A stretch of DNA of 64,000 bases from Phallus indusiatus (GCA_027605045.1 JAQFWX010000006.1:1240001-1304000); one strand, 5' to 3'; shown: positions 35,784-48,615, counted from the stretch's first letter. Translations and numbers: made by a program. Notes: generated by a model not told the origin, from the letters alone.

Positions 35784-37969
35784 ATGTTCAATAGACTAGA
35801 ACCAAGAGGAGCTGTCCAAATTCTTGTTCTTGCTATAGCCCCACCCATAATGCTCATAATCGGACTACGGTCAACTCAAACCACAGTGCTCCACATGATC
35901 CGGTCTTACGTTTTGTTCTACGCTGTGTTGATTTCGTCCATCCTCGCTTATCGCATCTCTCCTTTTCATCCTCTCGCGTCGTATCCCGGACCTTTCGTTT
36001 GCAGGCTTACCAGACTTTGGGCAACTTATACCACCTACAGAGGGTTTCAGCACCACTACTACAAGTCTCTGCATGAAAAGTACGGAACTCACGTTAGGAC
36101 TGGTATGATTTCTCAGCTTCCTTTGAACACCTTTGCTTTGATGCTGATTGTGAAATAAGGGCCTAATCATATTCACATATGTGATATTGATGCCATTTCG
36201 ACTATATACGGAGGTCGCACCCTCCCCCGCAGCGACAGTACGTTAATATTTTTCCATATTCAACAAGCTTCACAGATCATAATTTTTACCTTTTCAGGAT
36301 ACGCCGTATTGAACGTTCCAGGAACTACTGGTAGTGTTATTGGGATAATTGACCCTCAAGAACACATGGTTCGCCGTCGCATATGGAACCACGGTTTAAG
36401 CGTAAGCTCAGTGCAAAACTACGAAGTCTACTTGAGAAAGCGTATCTCTCAACTATTGTTGAAACTTGAAAAAAAGACGTCGGTCGATTTGAGCTCTTGG
36501 CTATCGTTTTTCTCGTAGGTGTATTCTTCATACACTGCATCAACTTAACATTACGTCATATCTTGATTGACCTTTAGGTTTGACTTTATGGGAGACTTGG
36601 CGTAAATTGTTTCTTCAAAGCGTATACATGTTTGACTAACTGCGGGTTGCAGGTTTGGAGGCGCGTTTAAACTTGTTGAGAATGAAGGTGATACTCATGG
36701 CTATATAAAAGTGATGCATATGGCCATGAAGTACGTAGTCGCTCATCTGATTTTGCATATTCTAATTGTTCACCGTAATTCGTGAAGGTATCAAGAAACT
36801 CTCGGAACCATTCCATGGATGAGAGCCTTTATCAACTACCTTCCCGGCTTAGCTACAGTAGATGAAGCACACAAATTCTCAGAGGACAGTATTCTTGCCA
36901 GGAAAAGCCAGGGATCGTCATACAAAGATATTTTCTATTATCTTGTGATTTTATTTTATTTTTACTTTCCAGATCTTGTCATCTCACGTCGCTCACTAGC
37001 TTGATGAAGAAGGTGTAGGCGAAGGACCCCCACCGTTACCCCAGCTGATTATGGAGGCCGAGTTAGCTATCCAAGCAGGTTTGTGCCCGAGATAATACTT
37101 TTCTACGTTTTCTCGATTATAACTGTCGCTATAAACAAAAGGCTCTGATACCACTGGAACCGCACTCACAAATCTATTTTACTACTTAATGTCCAATCCC
37201 GAGACATATCGCCGCCTTCGCAAGGAAGTAGATGACGCATTTCCTCCCGGCTCGGAGATAGACACTAAAATTGTCTCCGAGCTCAAATACCTACAAGCTG
37301 TTATGTGAATAAGTTTTACATCATTTAACTATTTTTATCGTACTTATCCGGTTAATTCTAGCAACGAAACACTCCGTCTCCAGCCTGCTGTGCCGTGCGG
37401 TGGACCAAGAGTCATTCCCAAAGGAAGTCAGGGTACGATAATTGCCGGAAAGTGCGCAAATCATTTTGCCCGCCACCTTCGCTAAAACTGTATCTGACAT
37501 CAATCTTAGGTTTATCCCTCCCGAATCCACCGTCCAAATAACTACATATGCTCGTGCGTTTTGTCGTTTATTATAAAATTGTGGAAACGATCTCATGTTT
37601 CACAAAGTTCACCGGGACCAACGATATTACGAAAACCCAGAGGTATTCTGGCCGGAACGCTGGCTTACCGAAGACGCCAAACAGCGTGAAATAATGAACA
37701 CGGCTCATATACCTTTCAGCTACGGTTTGTCGAATCCGTTTATAACGCAAGTTTAGATTTGACGATTATGTTATGTAGGGCCAACTCAATGTGCTGGCAA
37801 ATACCTCGCGATTCTTGAGATGCGAATGGTTATTTGTTCGCTGATACAGAAGTTTGAGTTCAGCTTTGACAAGAACTGGGACTCTACGAAGTGGGAGTCA
37901 TCTTTGACGGATTATTTTACTTTGATCAAAAACCAACCGCTTCCTGTAACAATCAAGCTTCGCACCTGA
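35784..37969 (+). CDS. cytochrome P450 monooxygenase
   Basis: Membrane-anchored haem-thiolate oxygenase. The first exon has hydrophobic N-terminal segments (AVQILVLAIAPPIMLIIGL), then a proline-rich hinge FHPLASYPGP. Later exons show the I-helix AIQAGSDTTGT (about 37080), the ExxR helix NETLRLQP (about 37370), PERW (about 37650) and the haem-binding loop PFSYGPTQCAGK (37710-37805, split by an intron). The protein ends LPVTIKLRT. About ten short introns interrupt it, which is typical for fungal P450 genes. All signature residues are present, so it looks functional. The family number and substrate cannot be told. It probably works with the divergent FAD monooxygenase (inference from position only). 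Confidence 0.85.
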
Positions 37970-38691
37970 CCGCAACCATTAATTGTGGTTATGTGGTTAT
38001 GTGTGTATGTGTATATAGCCGCAAATTATTTTTGCCTATTTCCCTATGTCTCAGTGATATTTGAACTCAAAACGCTCAGAGCCGGCGTGTCAGTGTCGAC
38101 TTTGTTGTTAAAACGAAAAGAGCTCGAACTGGTCCCAATACGGATATGGCACCGAAGACGCCGTTACGGTACTGTGGCGAGCTGCGACAAATATGGTGAC
38201 GCGGGCTGAATTCGTAAACATGTTCACAGTTGATTAACGGTGATTAGTCGTGAATATTTGAATACTTACTGTAGGACTCGAGAAAAAAATGAAAAAATCA
38301 GATGAACTCGGGAGGAGTGCGCCGCGGAGCTAGAGTCGGAGTAAGAAGCGGGATCAAGCCGAACCTCTCTCAATCCTTCCCAAATCTCCATTTTGCTCGA
38401 ATTGCATACCATCATGTGAAATTCAATCCAATCTGTCAATCAAACGTTCTTCTCAAACTCAGGACCTATCCTTTTCAGTTATGTCATGAAACCTTTTGAA
38501 AGATAGACTCGTTATACACAGGTAAAGGACCGATGGGAATCTCCAGCCAACGTCGATACACGTGTAGCCATCGTATTCGCTGTATATTCGTTGCTTGGTC
38601 ACCTTGACAGACGGATTTTCGTCATCGTTTTTGGCTCTATTGAAAGTCAAAGGATTGCGCTATTCTAACCTCCACACCCCACCTTTCAGCC
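37970..38691. other. intergenic; no supported gene
   Basis: Spacer between the P450 and the lectin-like relic; nothing recognised. Confidence 0.4.
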
Positions 38692-39330
38692 ATGAGAACG
38701 TTATCTTCTTCTCTCGTCGCCATGACATCTTTTCTTTTCTTCGGATTCGTTCGACCCACGTTAGCACTGAACTTAACTCAAGGAGTATACCAATTCATTA
38801 ATGGGTCGTCGATCCAAATGGAAACTTTCTCGCCATCACTGATCTCGGAGAGAATAAGAATCTTATGGTCATGCCGCTAGTCTTGGGTCAGCGGCCAAGC
38901 CAAATGGTAATACAGACTTTCGAGATCTATCATCTGTGCAGCCCAAAGTTGATTAATCTTGAATAATGGACTGTTACCAGCTTTGGAACTCTTCCAGGTG
39001 TATTCACAATAATCGCGCCAAGCTCGACGGTAGGGAATACTTTACAGGCTGGCGCCGCTTTAGGTCTTCCCGGACCTATAACCACGATAACCGCTCAGAA
39101 TGTCACGTCAGTTCTATGGCAAAGCGTACAATTGACTGACGGGAAGCTTCACGTATGCTATACTATGTCCCTACTGTTTGTCAATATATGACGTTTACTT
39201 TTCAAGACCGACGAACGTTGGGAAACAAACATTTTGGGGACTGAGCAACGCTGCGATCAATACTCCGGTGCAAGCGCTGAACCAATCGACTACCAGCTCC
39301 TTGCAATTTTGAGTAGCTATCAGAATATCC
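38692..39330 (+). pseudogene. secreted ricin-B-lectin-like protein, frameshifted
   Basis: The ATG at 38692 opens a signal-like N-terminus (MRTLSSSLVAMTSFLFFGFV) followed by LNLTQGVYQFING, a common start of secreted beta-trefoil proteins in these fungi. One base later in frame the sequence continues sensibly as VVDPNGNFLAITDLGENKN. After a GT-AG intron (about 38940-38991) it reads FGTLPGVFTIIAPSSTVGN, LQAGAALGLP, then NVTSVLWQSVQLTDGKLH. A second intron follows. The original frame stops at once (SCR-stop). A one-base indel near 38803-38808 would explain this. It could also be an assembly error, which is why a broken rather than intact gene is called with caution. Confidence 0.45.
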
Positions 39331-39649
39331 TAAAGTCCTGTGACCAATACCAACGTTAACAGAGCGTACTCTAAACTAATGTACATCAAGACAGGTAGAT
39401 AGGAAAACACAAAAGATGCCGGTCATACAATCGATATTGTCTAAACGTTTGTTTGTAATTCAGCCTGTGAAACTTTGTGCAAATAAAAAAGGACTTTCGC
39501 TTGAAGCTTGATAATGAAACTTCGATAGTTCGATTCAGTTGAGGCTTAAACGATTACGCTGGGTCACGCTCGCCTCCTAAAAAATTACTTTGCTGAAGAG
39601 TAATTCCGGCGTTTCAAATGGCGCGAAAACGTACTTCATCTCCTCTACA
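39331..39649. other. intergenic; nothing seen
   Basis: Short spacer after the lectin-like relic, without features. Confidence 0.4.
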
Positions 39650-40030
39650 TCAGTGATCTGGGTTTGCAACTTCGGCAATCCTGGATGACTTGGCGCGGTC
39701 TGGGAGTCTCAGCTTCACTGATGTAGTCCGCATAGCACCAAATCCTACAAAAGCAACAAACGTCGTCATCATGGCCTCCAAATTATTCACTTCGGTTTTA
39801 AGCTCAGTGATGGAGGCTTCACGTCTGGCAGCTCTATCGGCACAGGTTTTGAGTTTAGCGATAATGGCTTCAACCCGGGCGGTCAAGTTATCGATTCGAA
39901 TCTCAAGTTCAGCTGCTTTGATGACTGTCGCGCCGAGATATTCTGAGAAAACGTCTTCATATTCAGTTGTTGTTGATTGAAGTAAAGCAGGCGTTGAGAC
40001 GCTTTGTTCTGGGGCCATGTCCGAGTCCAT
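39650..40030 (-). CDS. small coiled-coil protein, 126 aa
   Basis: Not recognised. From the ATG at 40030 the frame runs 126 residues. A Ser/Thr/Glu-rich start precedes a long heptad-rich coiled coil (AAELEIRIDNLTARVEAIIA and ASITELKTEVNNLEAMM). A short hydrophobic stretch (FVAFVGFGAM) and a basic tail ending VANPDH follow. A possible intron (gtgagt...cag) sits directly upstream of the ATG, probably in the 5' leader. The layout, coiled coil plus one weak membrane segment, suggests an organelle-membrane coiled-coil protein, but this is inference. A single unspliced exon makes the gene plausible but not proven. Confidence 0.5.
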   Translation of the reverse strand: MDSDMAPEQSVSTPALLQSTTTEYEDVFSEYLGATVIKAAELEIRIDNLTARVEAIIAKLKTCADRAARREASITELKTEVNNLEAMMTTFVAFVGFGAMRTTSVKLRLPDRAKSSRIAEVANPDH

Positions 40031-41415
40031 ACTGCCACACAAGGTTGCAAAAAAGGTGATGTCTGGTTTACCCCCTTTTAGTACCAAATGTTTGGTACTC
40101 ACCGCTGTGGCGGAGTGACAGTCACGGTCGTGCTCCCGACTATAGCTAGTTCTTGGAGTTGGCTAGCTCAGTCAGTCATTTTTTAATCGCCATTAGCTTC
40201 AAATAATAAAATTTACGCGCACGTAACTATAATAATATTCGGATAGATAGAACATAGCAACTCCTGATTAGTTATTGATCCTATTAGTCAAACCCACATA
40301 AGAACGCTGCAGCTGCTCTAGTTTCCAACAGTTTCTTCAATAGATTAGGCGGCACGGCTGAAATCGCTTTCAATCAATAATGTGGAAATAGAATTCGCAA
40401 AATATTGACGTACGCATCGAGATCCCATCTTTCTGGAACCTCCATCCCCTTCAAGGTTTTTGGTCGAGCCATTATACACTTAACCCGTTTGTCAAGGTTG
40501 GTTTAGTACGAATCACCCCAGGGAGCCCCGCCCTCCTTCTAGCTCTCGTTTGAATATCTGTGATGACAACAACCCGACCAGCCATGGTAATACTATGCTC
40601 CTGACCGCTAATTATGGGCTAAAATCTCGGAGATTGTTTATAAAATTCATAGACGGAAAGACAGGCCATCACTCGCCGAGTCATCGGGTTTAGTAATCTA
40701 AGCCACCTCGAAGAGATAAAAAAAATGAAATCATTATCAAGATCCATTAGGGAATGCCAGAGCGGGTAATTTTGATGTCGGTTCACCGTCCGTTTCGATT
40801 TCAGTGAAACGGCTATTGAAACGGCTTACTGAATCTGGTATTGACAAAAGCAAGGTAATCGAATAGAAGAAACAACACAGCATGTGACATTCGTGAAGAA
40901 ATATTCTGCAGTCGGAGAAAGACCTTGTTAGCGCGCATCTTCGTTTGAAATCTAGGGTATAGGCCACTCGCCATGCTAGATGTTATAACGCATTATTTTT
41001 CGAACTATTTTCCATAAACGGGTGACAGTGTGGTGTGCCAGATATATTAGATTCAGGGTGAAGACTTATGATTTGGGATTTTATGTCCAAAGAGTTTGAA
41101 CTTGGTCTAAATTGGGGAATTTTAATCACGGTACGCGCATGCTCTGAAGAAATTATTTATCAGCAAATACGTCATTGTGAGCTTTATGAACAAAGTGATG
41201 ATATCTTGCACGGAATATACCGCCAAAATGGGCTCAATCCGGATTTAGGCGTGATTACAGTGGGTAAGTGAAGGTGTTGACCGTGGTGACAAGCATGTGA
41301 CATGTGTCACTTGACCAACGTTTTTTCTTTCATCGATCGTTTTCGCTTTTTCACGCCGTACACAAACAAAGGAATATCGGTGAGATAAGAATTTTTGATA
41401 AGGTATAAATGATAT
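40031..41415. other. intergenic; no supported gene
   Basis: AT-rich, with only short open frames. Nothing supported. Confidence 0.4.
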
Positions 41416-42797
41416 CTAACTCGTTGGACATCCTCCAGGAAAATTATACAGAAATTTATCCTCATAATTATACCAATCCTCCTTCGCTGGCATAAGAGCC
41501 AGTAAACGATCCAGCTCCTTGTCGCAAACGGTAATGTCCAATTTCTTGTGAATCGTGCCGAGGTGTCTTCTGATTTTCGCATCGCGGAACACCAGAGGTT
41601 TGTCTGTTGAACACAGCCGACATTTGGTCTTTTCTAACTCTTCCCGCACGTAACGGAACTGTTCCTTCGTCTTTATTAGGTTCACTCGCGCTCTGGCTAT
41701 AACGTCGCCATCATAGGCGTGCATGTCTTTTACGATCTGAAAGCAATGCACCGAAACTAGATGCTCAAGTGCGCTGTCGTCGCTCCAGTCCCATTTCCCT
41801 GAGTGTTCCTTCCCCTCAGAACACATTGTGCAAAAGGCTCTCGTGGGAAAAAACCGGTTGATCCATGCACGACTCCGTACCGAGGCTCGCGTCCTAATAC
41901 TTGGTCTTTGAACGAGGTTTACCTCTTTCGGTATCCAAGATTGTTTAGGCGTGAATGACGGAGAAAGATGGGTCCTTCTCATAGTGTTATGAGAGGGATG
42001 GACAAAGTTGCTGGAGGACGAGGCGACGGGAAGTGGAATGTCATCAAGTGGGATAGTTGGTAGGGAAGAGTAGGGTGCAAGAATTGCTTGAGACGATGAT
42101 GTTGAAGGGTTAGCCCCCGTTGAGGTGGTTTGAGAGACTGGAACTCTAGTACGCTCTCTCGGGTCTCGCGAACGGCGCTCTAGCCGATGTTGGTACAATG
42201 GATTAACAAACGTAGGCGACGAAATTGCGTCGGGCTTTGGGTTGACATGATATAACGTGGAGCCGAACCAAAAAGCCTTCAAAGGAGGTATCGCTAGGGC
42301 GATATCTTGTTTGCTCGTAGCTAACTGGGCATGCGATACCGAATCCATTTGGGGTGAGGATAAGTTGGATGGGAGAGTGGCGGGAAGAAAGTGTCCGCCC
42401 ATTGGAGGACGAGAGGAAGGAGTATACGACTTGCTTGAGAAAGAGAGAGATGTGGCGGAGGAAGTGTTTGCAGGAGGATATATGGAAACGGTAGTCTCTG
42501 TGGACTGCGTCCTTGAATCCACCAAACTTAATCCGAGCGCCGATGATTCTTTATATTGCGGAGAGTCAATAGAGAAAGCAGAGAATTGATCTGATTCCTC
42601 ATCAGAAGTGATCGAGAAGCCCAGCTCCTCGAAGCTTCGCCTCACAATAAGTGGAGAAGCGTTGTGCTGCAACGGTTCTCTTTTGATGTGATTTAGGTTT
42701 AAGATTTTCTGGGGGTTGGCAGTAAGATGTCTTTGAATTGATAGCGTTAATAATAACAATTATAATAATAAGTAGCTCTTACGTCTGCAACTCCCAT
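41416..42797 (-). CDS. zinc-finger-like protein, about 435 aa
   Basis: Exon 1 is tiny (42797-42783, MGVAD) and exon 2 is 42708-41416, joined at a CAG acceptor in phase 0. The first 250 residues are Ser/Pro/Thr-rich and disordered. The C-terminal part holds two Cys/His units: FCTMCSEG...LEHLVSVHC, and CRLCSTDKPLVFRDAKIRRH, then LGTIH. The second fits a C2H2 finger. Protein end is FPGGCPTS. It resembles fungal regulators with a disordered activator region and terminal zinc fingers, but it is not a close match to the gene at 9.6 kb. The start exon is less certain than the body. Confidence 0.6.
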
Positions 42798-45215
42798 ATT
42801 GTGCTATACCTGGACTGATCCACGTTGAAGGATGACGTCGAAAGAGGTACAGTGTTCCTACAAGTTATCACTCAGTGACTGTAACACCAAGAGCCAAAGT
42901 TATGAAAATGTCTTACAGGTTTAAAGGTGTTATGTATGAGTCCTGGGTAGGCCGAACCGGTTGCGCATGACTCTCAGTCTGGCGCGTAGTCGAGCTGGAC
43001 AAAAACTATTAGAGGGTATGATTCTTTCAAAAGACGATTTGAGACTTACCTATAATAACACGTACCGTGTTGTTCTACTCTGGGTAAAGAGGGTTAATCA
43101 GAGTTCATCGATCGCGATGAGCTGAGATAAATTTGAGATGGTGCAGCCGCACCACCGGGAGTACAGAAAGTACACATGTCTTCAACGGTTCTGTTGTTAT
43201 GCGATTCATTTCTGGATTGGTGTGTTTCTCAGTTATGCGCTCTATGTCAACTTCACGAACAAATATTGACTTACGATGGTTTAGCTTCATTTCGTGAACT
43301 CGGAGCCAAATTGCCAGATCGCAAGGAACAAAGGGGTCCGAGCTGTTCGGCAAAGGCTTGCGAGAAATATTGTTCAAAGTTGGGAAAACTCATGGTTTGA
43401 GTATAAAGACGAGGGGGAAAAGGTGATAGACAGTGAAACACTATAAGCGACTGTGTGGAGGCTTTTATTTGCGTAGTACATGCAGGGTTGAAGCATTCAT
43501 TCAGCTAGAACAGCCTCATGGTTTCGCTTAAATTCCCTTGTTTTTGTCACGCAATCTCGACAAGTCAGAGAACAGGTTGTTCGTGTCCAATTAGGGTCGA
43601 CGATAATAAATTTAAACGATGCCCGAAACCCCGGTTGTGGGAGTCAGCTTGGAAAGAAAAATTGTTTTCGCATGGCTAAGAGCTACTTAGCAGTAGGATG
43701 TACAGAGGAGGTTGTGCTTGCTTTATTACAGTGATTGTGTGCAAAGAGGTGCAAAGCTGAACCTGGTATTGTGAGCGCAAGTTTCACTTCGACCGGGAAA
43801 ATACTTTACCCTAAGGGTCAACTGGCACTCCAACCGCTCAATAGATTTTAAGGCAGGAACGCTGGTGATCAGATGAGTGAGATACCGACGCATTGTGTAA
43901 GATTGTAGACATATCCCTTTGTAGACCTTTGTAGACCTTGGAAAGGAAATAACGCAAGTTCGGTTGCCATAAGATGCTGTACTCGACTGCAACTAGCAAC
44001 CACGACGTACAAAGCACGTCATATTGCACATAGGAAGGTTACTGAATGTTGCCATAAATAAGCTCTCGTCCAATTCCAAAGAAAGGGTGCCCTTTTTCCG
44101 GCCAGGAAGGAAGATGAAGTGGTTTTATGCTCTATTTGCCGTAAATCAGGCATCATATTCTAATATCTCAGACAATACAAAAAGGAACATACAAGGGTGG
44201 AGCCCCATTAATATGAAATGACTCTAGAGTCTTTGAACTCACGAGTGCGTAATGACCGGACTAACCGGACTATCATTTGGAGGCTGTTCATACACTTGGA
44301 CAGATTTTCTGAGCATCGCCAATGCTAATGAACCCTAATACCGCATCCGAGAACCCGTTTGGATGGAAATTTATACTTACAAACATACCAATCTAAACGT
44401 TAGAGTCTGGGCTTGAACGCGATGCGTTTTTGTGCGTTATGAAGAGAGAACCGCGTTTCCCTGATGACTTGCCATTTACGCAGGGTCCAAGGCGATGTCC
44501 GAGTTCACTCGTCTCCTGAAGCTTTACTGATTTACTGATTTAAACAAAAAGTGTTTCGAAGCATTGAGGGGTTAGAGATATCCTTGAAAATAGTTACTTG
44601 ACATGACCGGTGTTTATGACGAGCGCGCGGCGATCCAGATGATTGATCCATCTTGCTGTCGATGTTTTATAGTTGATATGATTCAGACAAACCGTATAAC
44701 AGGAAATCAAATCAACGTTGTACGGTCGTCGTAAAAAATAGTCTGGTCTCGAGGCTACGTAAAAACAACGTAAAAAATAAAAATCCCGAATTCGGAGTGA
44801 AGACAAGATTGCGTAATCCGAATCCCGATGTTCACATTCCGACAGATGACTCATCCGTCGCGTCATCCCGACTATTATGAATCCCGACTTTGAATGGAAA
44901 GAAACGAGAGAAAATTATTGCGCACCATCTCATCTTCGAATTTGACTTACGGAATGAAATTAATTATACACAGAGGGCACACACAGAAGATGATTTCTGA
45001 AAATGAAAATGGTCCGAAAGACGGCGGACTGATGCCGTGCGGAGGTTGATCCAAAGTTGATCGTCACCGCATCACTCCTAAGCGCCTGCTAAGCGTCCGA
45101 CCCGAACCACGTCAATTACCAACCATGGTACGACCTGTGAAACATGAACAGGAGTATTTAAATGTCGGACCATTCTTGTTACTAAGGTCCTTTACACTCT
45201 TTACTCATCCCTTGA
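42798..45215. other. gene-poor stretch, 2.4 kb
   Basis: Several short open frames lie on both strands (for example near 43.1-43.4 and 44.6-44.9 kb), none with motifs, splice support or a family look. A short duplicated word (TTTGTAGACC, twice) sits near 43920. No gene supported. Confidence 0.4.
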
Positions 45216-46519
45216 ATGTCGACCTCTCTTCACGATGTCGAGACACAACCATTTGCACGTCCGTACACCAAGCATCATCGCGTAGCATCGGGTAAACATT
45301 TTGTGTACGCAAGTTCCCTCTTTTTTTTCAGTACCGTTAGAATAGCTTCTGACGGATTTCTCTTTACAGCTATCTCCTTCTTCCACAAGGACTTGGAGCT
45401 GCGCTGATTAGTGGGCTGGTCAATCTTGGTATAGGTATGTTAGTTGCCACTAGTATTGGGTGCATTTTAAAAAACAGTTCTCTTCAGCATGTGCCATGTA
45501 CCGTACAGTTCATGGTGAGATTCGAATATGGCCTTTGAACAGTGCGTTTGCTTCGTTACCTTCAAGAATGAAAATCACTGAACAGTAATACGTTTGCAGA
45601 ACACACCATAGCTGGCGACTTGGGGTACGTCGTAATCCTCCGCCTAACGAATAATTGACATGGAAGACTCGCAATAGTGTCACCATCATCATTCAAAGCA
45701 TTCTTTCAACTCTGATAGCCAGCCTTCTAGTCCGAGCGGATGTTCATGCAAAGCGACAGAAACCGTTTTATCGGCCTTGGCCTGACGTGGACTGGTGGCG
45801 AGGTCAGGAAGGTGTGAAGAAATGGTTCGGCTTAGGTGCGTTTTCCTGTTTGTAAAAGGTTGCTTCTGATTTCTGACATGAAGTTTGGCTACAGCGTTGT
45901 GTTTCTTTTCTTTAGACCGAGACTTGCTGTTGCGGAAAGATGCACGTTATTTTTTTCGGACTTTAGTCATGATTGCCTTGCAAGGTATCGTAATAGACTT
46001 TAGACTTATTTTATTAGTCTTTAAACGACACTTAAACTTGTATACAGGATTCGCTATATCATTCTTATACTTTCTCGTCTTCTGGCCATTAGCTATAGCC
46101 ATAATAGCACGTGCGTGGATCACCTAATTACCTTCGGTTCTCGAAGACGCCACTAACTCGCGTAATGAACTTTAGCATTGTACAGCAGTAAAGATTTACA
46201 CGATACCTGGATACCCCCCGTAATCAAAGCCATTTTCGGCGCACTACTAGCTCTGTTCCAGAATGTAAGTACATCCGCCACTATCTCTTAGATTATCCCT
46301 TTTTTTCTCTGACAATGGCTATCATAGCCCCTATTAGCCGCTTTGGTATTAGGTGCAGAAGCTCATAATCCAAGTACTCCTAATACGATCAATTCCAAAT
46401 TTAATTCGATACCCGTGTCGCCACGACCACCAATGATTCAAACGACAACTAATTTTACCTCTGTACTTGAACCTGCAAGACCGGACCCAACTCATCTTCC
46501 ACCAAAGGTTCAAAGCTAA
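45216..46519 (+). CDS. DUF2456-like multi-spanning membrane protein
   Basis: Conserved fungal integral membrane family of unknown function. Exons follow from matching phases: 45216-45304, 45370-45434, 45488-45541, 45600-45624, 45678-45835, 45916 onward, then two more to the stop at 46519. Motifs in order are PYTKHHRVASGKHFVYLLLP, QGLGAALISGLVNLGIA, MYRTVHGEIRIWPLN, TIAGDLG, then VTIIIQSILSTLIASLLV. A juxta-membrane part YRPWPDVDWWRGQEG follows, with two further hydrophobic segments and a polar tail ending PKVQS. About four to five membrane spans are visible. The last two junctions (about 46110-46190 and 46265-46327) are less exact. It lies just upstream of the next F-box gene. Confidence 0.7.
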
Positions 46520-46701
46520 GGAAGATGTTTCAAAGATTACAGTATAGTATAAAGCAGATAGTATAACGTTATTTTTATGTTTATCTCTTAGCGACTCGTG
46601 TCCGCGGAGTACTAATGCGATTGGCTTTGAACGATCGTGTGACCCGTCGTCTGACTAATAATTTCGTCACATCATCACTTGTTTCTGTCTCACCTTGAAA
46701 A

Positions 46702-48615
46702 ATGGAGCTGCGTTTTTCTCCAATCAACCGTCTTCCTTACGATATCCTGAGAGAAATTATAATCTACACAGCTGTGTTTCCCGATTTATATGACGACTCC
46801 TTGTCACATGTTCAAGTGGTATCGCCTCCCATTGTCGCGTCGCATATTTGCCGTTCGTGGAGACATGCTCTTCTATCCGATCCAACTATGTGGACATGCA
46901 TTTCGGTTCCAACCATGAAGCCGAATTTCATAATGGAGTTACTTCATCGATCCGGCTCATCTTCACTGAACGTATTCATCGTACTGAAGCGTCCTCGCAC
47001 GAACATTCGGGAGTATAACGGAGTACAGACCATGCTTCCTCACCTCTTCGAGCAAATGGGTCGATTCAAATCGCTGTACATACGCATGCTGGCTCCTCTA
47101 GGGAAATATTCTAAAACTCTGGGAAAATATTACGATCGGATCTTGTCGTACCTGCCACGCCCCGCGCCTAGACTTCGCATGTTCTTTCTTTGGTATCGTA
47201 GTCCTTCTCAGAATCCAGGCGAAACCTCCCTGGACTCATTGTTTTCTGGCGATGCTCCCAACCTCAAATCCATATCCCATTTACTTTCCTCTGACTTGAG
47301 AGAAATTAACCGACCTCTATTCCATGATCTATTTGAACTTCATCTCTATCTACGTTATGTGCCTTCTCTGGACTACAACCGTTTCTTCAATTTCCTCGAA
47401 CTATCCCCCCGTCTTAAACTCTTGCACATTAGCATGGACTCGAATAAAGGTTTTGTACCGGTACCCTCCGCATTTTCTTCTACACGTCAAGTCAGCTTTC
47501 CATACCTCAAAATGCTCGTGTTTGAAGCAGACCGTGATCTCGGATTACTAAACACGGTTTTGGAAACAATATCACTCCCTATGAATGCAAAATTTCAGAT
47601 TACTATTCAAAGTCTATTTGAAAGTTCGTCACCAATGCGTCAATACCTGTCCCAGGCGCGTTTCACGTCTCTTACTTTCCGGTTCTTCGAATCACGTGTA
47701 ACTCTGTCTTTCGAAGGAGATCCCGCGTCGGAATATCTAAATCAGTTTGGTGGCAGTACATTCACATGCGATCTCAAGATGACAGAGCTAATAAACGATT
47801 GGAACCTGTTGATGGAATATACGCAACCATCCAATATCACACGTTTGAACTTCGACTTTGTTTGGTTACCTCCGTACATGTCGAAGTTGTTCGAGTTCAA
47901 ACTATTTCCAATCATTATTGCATCAGCGGCGATGAGAAATGTAGAGTCCATAACTATTCTCGTCCCTGACGATTCAAAGATTCTGCCAACTTTGTTATTC
48001 TTATCGGGACTGCTTCCAAATCCGGACGAAATCGCGGCCGTGGAGTATCATAATGTTGTCTGAAGAACGTCGGTCAGAAGACGTTGTAATATTAAAAATA
48101 ACTAAACATACCTGAAGAACGTCGGTCAGAAGACGTAGTCTTCTAACCGACGCTTCAGGTTCTGCTGTACAGTCCGTTATGTAATTTTTACTATCTAATC
48201 TAAAGTGACCGTATTGTTGACTCCAACACATAATACATCAATAGCCGGCAATATAAACTCTGCACAAGGTCTCGGTTTTAATCTGACCTCCATCGATTCA
48301 ACAGAGGGTCTCTCGGCCCTTGATCCAACAGTAGCAACGTCCATTGTGACGCCTGCTTTTCCATTTCCTCGTTTACACAAACTACATGTGGAGCTTTCTG
48401 AACCCTTAAAGATGGTGGATGCGATTATACTTCGTATGCTCTCCAGCCTGCGACGAGAGGCAGGATATCCACTACGAGCATTATCCGTTCTTTTTGGTGG
48501 GAAAACCAGCGCGACGAACAAAAACGCTGGGCTCATCCTTCAATCACAGGATGCTGGTGATACTCACATCTCTGTCGAGCCCTTTTCTGTTAAGGGAGGT
48601 AGATATACAGTATGA
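46702..48615 (+). pseudogene. F-box paralogue 5, interrupted by a hairpin insertion
   Basis: Codons 46702-48063 give a 453-residue frame with the full family N-terminus (LPYDILREIIIYTAVF, SPPIVASHICRSWR, DPTMWTCISVPTMKP). It then stops. After about 140 bases the same frame resumes at about 48205 and encodes the missing C-terminus (PRLHKLHVELSEPL, REAGYPLRAL). The neighbour at 48875 shows that the intervening bases are extra: its SEYNSITMTPDM corresponds to VEYHNV, gap, TVLLTPTHN. The gap holds the repeat at 48060-48160. A spliced intron is possible, but the donor context is poor and the paralogues have none. The 453-residue product may still be made. Confidence 0.7.
48060..48160. repeat. hairpin with three copies of a 24-base unit
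   Basis: A unit starting CTGAAGAACGTCGGTCAGAA occurs at 48060 and again at 48113. The second copy is followed at once by an inverted copy (GTCTTCTAACCGACG-CTTCAGG), forming a near-perfect stem of about 22 pairs with a two-base loop. It sits exactly in the gap of F-box paralogue 5 and resembles a small foldback or MITE-like insertion. Confidence 0.7.

Noticed and set aside
41068..41271. Small plus-strand frame of 67 codons
   Set aside because: No family, no promoter or splice support, and no clear context.
44594..44866. Minus-strand frame of 90 codons in the gene-poor stretch
   Set aside because: No recognisable motif and no flanking exons; expected by chance in 2.4 kb.
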